A DNA stretch of 10,505 nucleotides from Candidatus Phaeomarinibacter sp. (GTDB taxonomy: Bacteria > Pseudomonadota > Alphaproteobacteria > CGMCC-115125). Both the position numbers and the translations under genes were made by a program. Below the pieces are notes generated by a model. It saw nothing but the letters and a program-made list of their open reading frames with translations, was not told the origin of the DNA and searched no databases. Below, piece by piece: positions 7,221-10,505 of this stretch. The stretch spans positions 1 to 10,505 of the forward strand of contig JANQMQ010000332.1 of assembly GCA_028279995.1 (NCBI GenBank), written 5' to 3'. Numbering within the stretch: the stretch's first letter is position 1; the number at the start of each line of letters is the position of its first letter.

Positions 7221-8591
7221 TTACTCAGACACAGACACGATCTCGACGGAATCCACATTGACCAGGACTTCGCCGTCGGCTTGCTTCCATTTACCGATTA
7301 CCAGCGCCAGGTCACCAGGTGCGCGAAGTGACGTCAGCGGGTCTGTCTCAACGATGATCGGTGTCCCGTCTTCGGTACGTTCACCACGATCGGCCGTCAC
7401 ATGGTAGCTGCGACCACGCTTGTGGATGGACAGTCGGACCGGTCGCGTTTCATTTTCGGTAAGCTCGGCAGCCAGACCGGCTTCATTCAAACCCGCGCCA
7501 CAGCCAATAGACTTGCCGATGATGGCACGTTCGAACTTGGTGATTGTACCATTGGAGTTCTTGTAGATGCCGACCCCGGCATGGCTACAGCCGCAGCACC
7601 CAGAGTTGCTCCAGAACTGGCCGGTCAGATAGTTCTTGGCATCCTTGTAGAGCCCGAATGTCACACTGTCCTTTCCGGTTTTGAACTCGCCGGTAAACGT
7701 CATGTGTGCGTCCCAGTCGCCCTTGGGCAGGTCCCGCTTGAGGACAATGAGGTTCTGCGAATTCTCATTGTTGAACACCGCATTGGCGCTGTTGATCATC
7801 AGCAGGTTGCTGTCTTCAACAATGAAAGCGTCCGGGTTCGGATTATTCACGACCCAGTCTTCGCTCAGCTCGGACTCAAAGTCGTCAAAGAAGAACTGGG
7901 TAGCGACCGGTTCCGGCTCGGGTTCGGGCTCCGGTTCCGGTGCAGGCTCGGGGGCCGCTTCCACAACCTCTGTGACTTCGGCCAGCGCGACCTTTAACTC
8001 ATCCGCATTGGACGCGTTGTAGTAGGAGCCATTGCCCTTCTCTGCGATGCACTCGAGCTGCTCGCGGGCAGCGGAGTCCACGTCAAAGCCCACCGCATGG
8101 ACTTTCGTGTCCACACCGGCGGTTGCCAGTTCAGACGCCACCGCGCAGGGATCGCCGCTGCAGGTCTCAATGCCGTCTGAAATCAGGATGACATTGTTGT
8201 TTGCGTCATTGGTCGGGAAAACGCCACCGGCCGCCTTCAGGGCGCCGGCAATGGGTGTCTTGCCCTTCGGCTTGAGTTCGCCAAGCTTGGCCACCAGGGC
8301 TTCGGGCGTCGCCGCACCGAGACCGGACAGAACCTCGATATCGTCGCAGGCGCCTTCTGACCTGTGACCATAAGCCAGAAGGCCAACCGTCGTGCCCTCG
8401 CTGACATCAGCCAGCAGGCTGCCCATGACCTCGCGGGCGGTTTCAATCTTGGCAGTTCCCTCGATCTGTCCCCACATGGAGTTCGACGCGTCGAGAATGT
8501 AAACAACGTTGGTTGCAGCAGCGGCCGGAAGGGCAGCGACGGCAAAACCGGCGGACAAAACTAATGCTGAAAAGGTGGCGCGAAAGCGCAT
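7221..8591 (-). CDS. Secreted von Willebrand factor A domain protein with C-terminal lectin/glucanase-like domain
   Basis: ATG 8591 is chosen because GGGGAG lies 6 nt upstream and the protein (456 aa) then opens with a clean signal peptide cut near LPAAAA (residue 25). A GTG at 8618 would only add nine residues before it. Residues 28-205 form a VWA domain with a complete metal-ion-dependent adhesion site: D34-A-S36-N-S38, T112 and D139 (LISDGIETC). Such domains bind protein ligands through a bound divalent metal. C82, C144, C149 and C181 could form disulfides. Residues 214-228 are a Pro-Glu linker. Residues 233-456 begin FFFDDFESELSEDW and look like a concanavalin-A-like beta-sandwich of the kind appended to glycosidases and sugar-binding proteins; this is inferred from pattern only. 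A cysteine cluster C332-C333-x-C335 plus C364 is unusual in it. The protein probably acts in the periplasm or at the surface. The downstream papain-like gene is probably co-transcribed, through a leaky hairpin. Confidence 0.92.
   Translation of the reverse strand: MRFRATFSALVLSAGFAVAALPAAAATNVVYILDASNSMWGQIEGTAKIETAREVMGSLLADVSEGTTVGLLAYGHRSEGACDDIEVLSGLGAATPEALVAKLGELKPKGKTPIAGALKAAGGVFPTNDANNNVILISDGIETCSGDPCAVASELATAGVDTKVHAVGFDVDSAAREQLECIAEKGNGSYYNASNADELKVALAEVTEVVEAAPEPAPEPEPEPEPEPVATQFFFDDFESELSEDWVVNNPNPDAFIVEDSNLLMINSANAVFNNENSQNLIVLKRDLPKGDWDAHMTFTGEFKTGKDSVTFGLYKDAKNYLTGQFWSNSGCCGCSHAGVGIYKNSNGTITKFERAIIGKSIGCGAGLNEAGLAAELTENETRPVRLSIHKRGRSYHVTADRGERTEDGTPIIVETDPLTSLRAPGDLALVIGKWKQADGEVLVNVDSVEIVSVSE
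7908..7952 (-). repeat. Hexanucleotide repeat encoding a Pro-Glu linker
   Basis: About seven imperfect 6-bp units (plus-strand GGTTCC/GGCTCG/GGCTCC variants) encode PEPAPEPEPEPEPEP, residues 214-228 of the VWA protein. It is a rigid extended linker between the VWA and the C-terminal domain. Such repeats can change length by slippage in whole codon pairs without breaking the frame. Confidence 0.8.
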
Positions 8592-8809
8592 CTTTCTCTC
8601 CCCTGAAAAGGCGTACACCCGGCAGGGACTCTAACTGAGCGGCAGGCTTCATCTCAACCATCGGGCCGCCACCAAAACATCATTACTTTTGATGATTACA
8701 GGTGATTTCGGTCATGATAAGGGGGCGGTGAAATTGCCGGAAAATGCCGCTTTTCCAGGCATTTTGGCAGAGTCCCAAAACTCGGCACAATTTGGATGGA
8801 ACCGCCCGT
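8592..8809. promoter_or_regulatory. Intergenic region upstream of VWA gene; probable VWA promoter region
   Basis: This 218-bp stretch separates the regulator stop from the VWA start and must hold the VWA promoter if the gene is not read from the regulator. An AT-rich island lies at 8674-8720, about 85-130 bp ahead of the VWA ATG. On the minus strand TTATCA (8715-8720) and TAATCA (8693-8698) are spaced 16 bp, a weak -35/-10 match. The same island holds CATCA/TGATG (8678-8682 with 8690-8694), an inverted repeat, and two half-related 9-mers, CATCATTAC (8678-8686) and GATGATTAC (8691-8699). These could be an operator. No experimental-grade promoter is visible. Confidence 0.35.
8741..8765 (-). terminator. 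Candidate terminator after the TetR-family gene
   Basis: A perfect 8-bp inverted repeat, AAAATGCC (8741-8748) and GGCATTTT (8758-8765), with a 9-nt loop lies 44 bp after the regulator stop. It has the A-stem-T layout of a weak bidirectional intrinsic terminator, but only four G/C-containing pairs and a short T-run. It overlaps two other inverted repeats, so another role is possible. Confidence 0.4.
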
Positions 8810-9457
8810 TCACTGTGCATCTGAGTGTCGTGACGCACGGTCCAAGGCCAGGTTAAATGCGCGCCGGGCGGGTGCCACCAGGCAGGGAAGCAGGACGGCA
8901 AAGTGCTGCTGAATGCCCCGCTCCTGGTCTGCCCATGTAATCTGTTCCAGCCCTTCTGAGTCGCGCAGATAATCCATCCAGTAGCGGCTGACGATCCACA
9001 AGGACCGGGTAAGGACCTTCAGATCAAGGTCAAGGTCGTTGCGAAACATCCCGTCCTTCTTGATCCGCCTGATGAGGCCATGCAGCTCATCGAAATCAGC
9101 GACGGTCTCGGAATCCGGTTGCTTTGCAAAGGGAAGGCTCATGTAGAGCGCCCGGTCACGCAGCAGGAACCGGTTGTCCCAGGTCAGGTCCATCGCAAAC
9201 AGCAGATGCTCCACATAGTCGTCTTCGATGGCGCCGGGATGAAGATTGGCGCGGCGGATCTGCGCGCGTAGCCGTGCCTGCTCGGCCAGCCGGGTCACAA
9301 GATCGCTCTTGGTAGGAAAGTGATAGGTGAGGTTGCCTTGCGAAATGCCCACCGCCATTGCGATCTCTGTCAGCGTTGTCGATGCATAGCCCTTTTCATT
9401 GAAAAGCCTCCGGCCCGCCTCAAGAATCCGGTCCGATGTGGATGTGCGCGATGGCAT
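8810..9457 (-). CDS. TetR/AcrR-family transcriptional regulator
   Basis: The product from ATG 9457 is 215 aa, typical for the family. The upstream in-frame TTG at 9475 adds six atypical residues (ETCCF) and is less likely. The ribosome site is weak: GGAG lies 13 nt upstream. Residues 9-55 match the TetR N-terminal DNA-binding domain: RILEAGRRLFNEKGYASTT, then TEIAMAVGISQGNLTYHF as the helix-turn-helix, then PTKSDL. The C-terminal ligand/dimer domain (60-215) is helical, with WDNRFLLRDRALYMSLPF; this resembles one TetR C-terminal subfamily but I cannot name it firmly. The gene is divergent from the GMC oxidoreductase over 119 bp carrying two palindromes. By family habit it should repress both itself and the oxidoreductase, released by a small molecule that is probably the enzyme's substrate or product. 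Confidence 0.92.
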   Translation of the reverse strand: MPSRTSTSDRILEAGRRLFNEKGYASTTLTEIAMAVGISQGNLTYHFPTKSDLVTRLAEQARLRAQIRRANLHPGAIEDDYVEHLLFAMDLTWDNRFLLRDRALYMSLPFAKQPDSETVADFDELHGLIRRIKKDGMFRNDLDLDLKVLTRSLWIVSRYWMDYLRDSEGLEQITWADQERGIQQHFAVLLPCLVAPARRAFNLALDRASRHSDAQ

Positions 9458-9494
9458 GAAACAGCATGTCTCCAAAGCGTCAAACCTGATCGGC

Positions 9495-9523
9495 TTGACT
9501 GTTTAGGTTGTACTACCTAATTA
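9495..9523 (+). promoter_or_regulatory. Candidate sigma-70-type promoter of the GMC oxidoreductase gene
   Basis: TTGACT at 9495-9500 is a 5/6 match to the -35 consensus. With a 17-bp spacer the -10 would be TAATTA (9518-9523), a poor match. The first palindrome fills the spacer, the standard position for steric repression. Confidence 0.45.
9503..9520. promoter_or_regulatory. Palindromic operator 1 in the divergent promoter
   Basis: TTAGGTTGTACTACCTAA is symmetric at 16 of 18 positions (half-sites TTAGGT/ACCTAA with a GTAC centre). Length and position between a TetR-type gene and its divergent neighbour make it the likely binding site of that regulator. Confidence 0.7.
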
Positions 9524-9525
9524 TA
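9520..9525 (-). promoter_or_regulatory. Candidate -10 box of the TetR-family gene
   Basis: The minus strand reads a perfect TATAAT here, about 60 bp ahead of the regulator ATG. No good -35 is found at 16-18 bp (TATGTT at 9543-9548). The box sits between and touches both palindromes, so a bound repressor would block it. Confidence 0.5.
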
Positions 9526-9540
9526 GGTAACGCTACCTAA
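9523..9540. promoter_or_regulatory. Palindromic operator 2 in the divergent promoter
   Basis: ATAGGTAACGCTACCTAA repeats the plan of operator 1: TAGGT, six bases, ACCTA. The two centres are 20 bp apart, close to two helical turns, so two repressor dimers could sit on nearly the same face of the DNA. Confidence 0.68.
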
Positions 9541-9576
9541 TCAACATAAAGCCACTCAGTGCATGCGGAGGCACCC

Positions 9577-10505
9577 ATGGGTCATCAGGGCAAACACATC
9601 GTCATTATCGGCGGCGGCACGTCCGGGTCCGTTCTGGCTGCGCGTCTGAGCGAGGTCCCCATGCTGCGCGTTACGCTGCTCGAAGCGGGGCCGGACGACG
9701 ACACTTATGCCGCTGACGTCCTTGAGCCTGCGCGGGCAGCGGATGCCTGGTCCGGCGCCACACCCATTGCGATCAACGTCATGGCGACCCAGTCAGGCGT
9801 GATCCCCATGCTGCAAGGCCGCCTGATCGGGGGCACGTCGGCAGTCAACGGTCTTGCCACCTTGCGCGGCCTGCCTGCCGACTATAACGCCTGGGCCGCG
9901 TCAGGCCTCGTTGGATGGGGCTGGGACGATGTGGCAGACACCTTCATCGCCGCCGAGCGCGACATGGATTTTGGCACATCGCCCATCCACGGTAATTCAG
10001 GCCCGCTGTCCGTGCGCCGCTGGCAGCGCGACGAGCTCAGCCATGCCCAGCGAGGATACTATGATGCGATGATCGGAAATGGCGAGGCGGCTGTTTCGGA
10101 TGTCAACGATCCGTCACAGCTGCCTGGCATAGGTGTATTTCCGGTGACAGTCGATGACGATGGCAAGCGGCTGACCACAAGTCTTGCTTATCTCACAGCG
10201 GATGTCAGAGCCCGCGAGAACCTCTCGGTCCGGACCAACGCGGACGTTGCTGCTGTCACCGTCGAGGGCGGCACGGCCCGCGGTGTTGCGCTTGTCTCCG
10301 GCGAGCATATCGAAGCAGACGAAGTCATTCTTGCTGCTGGCGCCATCTCGTCACCGGTCCTGTTGATGCGGTCCGGCATCGGTCCTGCCGACCATCTGTC
10401 TGATCACGACATCAAACTGCATGCAGATCTGCCGGTTGGTGCCACCATGAGTGATCACCTCGGCCCCGGCATCCCCTATCGCCATGACGGCCCGCGCGGT
10501 GGCAT
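9577..10505 (+). CDS. GMC-family FAD-dependent oxidoreductase (choline/alcohol dehydrogenase type), 3' truncated by window edge
   Basis: ATG 9577 has GGAGG 5 nt upstream. The frame stays open to the end of the window, giving 309 of the roughly 500-560 residues usual for the family. The FAD-binding Rossmann motif is IIGGGTSGSVLAARL (G12-x-G14-x-x-G17), with E36-A-G38 at the end of the second strand to bind the ribose. GMC signature 1 is GGTSAVNGLATLRG (85-98). The HGNSGPLSV stretch (138-146) and GMC signature 2, GAISSPVLLMRSGIGP (255-270), are both present. The enzyme would oxidise an alcohol, polyol or choline-like substrate and pass electrons to O2 or a membrane acceptor; no signal peptide is seen, so it is cytoplasmic. 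The catalytic His near the C-terminus lies outside the window. It is divergent from a TetR regulator and probably under its control. Confidence 0.93.
   Translation, partial: MGHQGKHIVIIGGGTSGSVLAARLSEVPMLRVTLLEAGPDDDTYAADVLEPARAADAWSGATPIAINVMATQSGVIPMLQGRLIGGTSAVNGLATLRGLPADYNAWAASGLVGWGWDDVADTFIAAERDMDFGTSPIHGNSGPLSVRRWQRDELSHAQRGYYDAMIGNGEAAVSDVNDPSQLPGIGVFPVTVDDDGKRLTTSLAYLTADVRARENLSVRTNADVAAVTVEGGTARGVALVSGEHIEADEVILAAGAISSPVLLMRSGIGPADHLSDHDIKLHADLPVGATMSDHLGPGIPYRHDGPRGG

Overview
The window looks like chromosomal DNA of a GC-rich Gram-negative bacterium. An alphaproteobacterium is my best guess, from codon usage, Shine-Dalgarno-led genes, Sec signal peptides and an RTX secreted protein; no marker gene fixes the taxon. 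There are no RNA genes, insertion sequences or CRISPR arrays. All six protein genes appear intact, but the first and last run off the window edges.

Layout. (1) Positions 2-1909 (+) hold the C-terminal part of a large RTX (Ca2+-binding, type I secreted) repeat protein. (2) Positions 2107-3594 (+) encode a 495-aa exported protein of unknown function with a coiled coil and one likely disulfide. (3) It converges, 7 bp stop to stop, on a minus-strand pair. That pair is a secreted von Willebrand factor A (VWA) protein with a C-terminal lectin-like domain (7221-8591), followed by a 1178-aa exported multidomain protein ending in a papain/C39-like cysteine-peptidase-type domain (3602-7138). A GC-rich hairpin with a U-rich tail lies between the two, directly ahead of the second gene's ribosome binding site. 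(4) Positions 8810-10505 form a divergent TetR-regulator / GMC-oxidoreductase unit. Its shared 119-bp promoter carries two near-identical palindromes centred 20 bp apart.

How the genes may work together. The GMC flavoenzyme and TetR gene form a classic self-contained regulatory pair, probably for oxidation of an alcohol or similar small molecule. The two minus-strand exported proteins are probably co-transcribed, with the hairpin lowering expression of the large downstream protein. The VWA/lectin-like protein could be a binding or scaffold partner for the large protein. The convergent exported protein may belong to the same envelope system, but this rests only on proximity and shared export. 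The most unusual element is the VWA-lectin plus papain-like secreted pair, which I do not recognise as a described system.

Starts were revised where sequence supports it: GTG 7138 for the 1178-aa protein (strong AGGAGT site), ATG 8591 for the VWA gene, ATG 9457 for the regulator and ATG 2107 for the unknown exported protein.
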